NCBI GenBank assembly: GCA_013695335.1
Contig: JACDAR010000264.1
Coordinates: forward strand, 1-22,732
DNA from: Rubrobacter sp.
GTDB taxonomy: Bacteria; Actinomycetota; Rubrobacteria; Rubrobacterales; Rubrobacteraceae
Direction of reading: 5' to 3'
DNA: 22,732 bases
Positions 22,518 through 22,732 of this stretch are shown one piece after another (the first letter of the stretch is position 1; the number at the start of each line of letters is the position of its first letter). Under the pieces are notes generated by a model. It was not told where the DNA came from, made no database searches, and saw only the letters and a program-made list of their open reading frames with translations. A program made the position numbers and the translations under genes.

Positions 22518-22732
22518 TCAGTCGCCGAAGTAATGACCTTCTTCGAGGTCAGGGATGAGCGCTGGATGCGTGGGTTGCCACCCCATCCGCTCCCTGGTCA
22601 GGGTGCTCGAAGCAAGGACATCCATCGAGAAGAAGCGGCCGATCCAGCCGAAATGGCCGTCTGCCTCTCCAGGAGAGATGGCTGTTACCGGCAGCTCCAG
22701 GTGCCGTCCGATGACCCCGGCGATGTCGCGCG
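22518..22732 (-). CDS. NAD-dependent epimerase/dehydratase-like protein, C-terminus only
   Basis: The last 71 or so codons read RDIAGVIGRHLELPVTAISPGEADGHFGWIGRFF, then SSTLTRERMGWQPTHPALIPDLEEGHYFGD and TGA. The pattern of a helix (IG-HL-LPV), SPGEA-HFGW, and T-E-MGW-P---L--DLE-GHYF is the C-terminal end of atypical extended SDRs (sugar-nucleotide-epimerase-like, NAD(P)-binding). The catalytic half is outside the window. The gap 22403-22517 after the TetR gene shows nothing. Confidence 0.8.
   Translation of the reverse strand, partial: RDIAGVIGRHLELPVTAISPGEADGHFGWIGRFFSMDVLASSTLTRERMGWQPTHPALIPDLEEGHYFGD

Overview
The window is high-GC DNA with actinobacterial style: dense GC-rich codon use, GTG and TTG starts, and short start/stop overlaps. 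The protein mix (DinG-type helicase, IlvD/Edd sugar-acid dehydratase, LolA-like lipoprotein next to an ABC exporter, several SDRs, Tat lipoprotein transporter) would fit Rubrobacter or a related deep actinobacterium. That placement is an inference from style; no rRNA or other marker is present. No transposase, integrase, tRNA, rRNA or CRISPR array was seen.

Region 1 (1-1511) is a toxin-antitoxin graveyard on the minus strand. It holds the start of a VapC-like PIN toxin with its ribbon-helix-helix antitoxin, a DUF433 antitoxin broken by one extra base, and a RelE/ParE-type toxin with its antitoxin. That toxin appears to have lost its start codon by a change that left the antitoxin stop codon intact. 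A doubtful small ORF follows. Region 2 (1629-3701) carries an SDR, a strong rho-independent terminator and a 12-TM MFS transporter, all on the plus strand.

Region 3 (3828-6933, minus) is an operon of LolA-like lipoprotein/anchored protein, ABC ATPase and ABC-2 permease. After a spacer with a decayed DUF11-like fragment come a DinG-family helicase (7370-9340) and an IlvD/Edd dehydratase most like pentonate (L-arabinonate) dehydratases (9481-11211), both minus.

Region 4 (11414-13792) is the accessory core. Two decayed pieces of the MFS gene flank an intact DUF433/DUF5615 toxin-antitoxin pair. The DNA just after the intact MFS gene (3692-3830) matches the DNA after the first MFS piece and includes a dead toxin C-terminus, so an MFS-plus-TA block was duplicated and then eroded. 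Next to it is a visibly AT-richer pocket with two unrecognised, translationally coupled genes (369 and 109 codons). This pair is the best candidate for an undescribed two-protein system.

Region 5 (14020-17408, minus) has a GNAT acetyltransferase, a GFA/CENP-V-like zinc protein, an SDR interrupted by one in-frame amber codon, and an intact SDR. An AT-rich divergent promoter region with several GATAA-type dyads separates these from Region 6 (17661-22402, plus). Region 6 is a complete PotD-PotB-PotC-PotA-like ABC importer operon followed by a TetR regulator. The TetR upstream region carries the same TGTTATCG core as the divergent promoter, suggesting one regulator for the importer, the SDR and itself. 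The window ends inside a minus-strand NAD-dependent epimerase/dehydratase-like gene.
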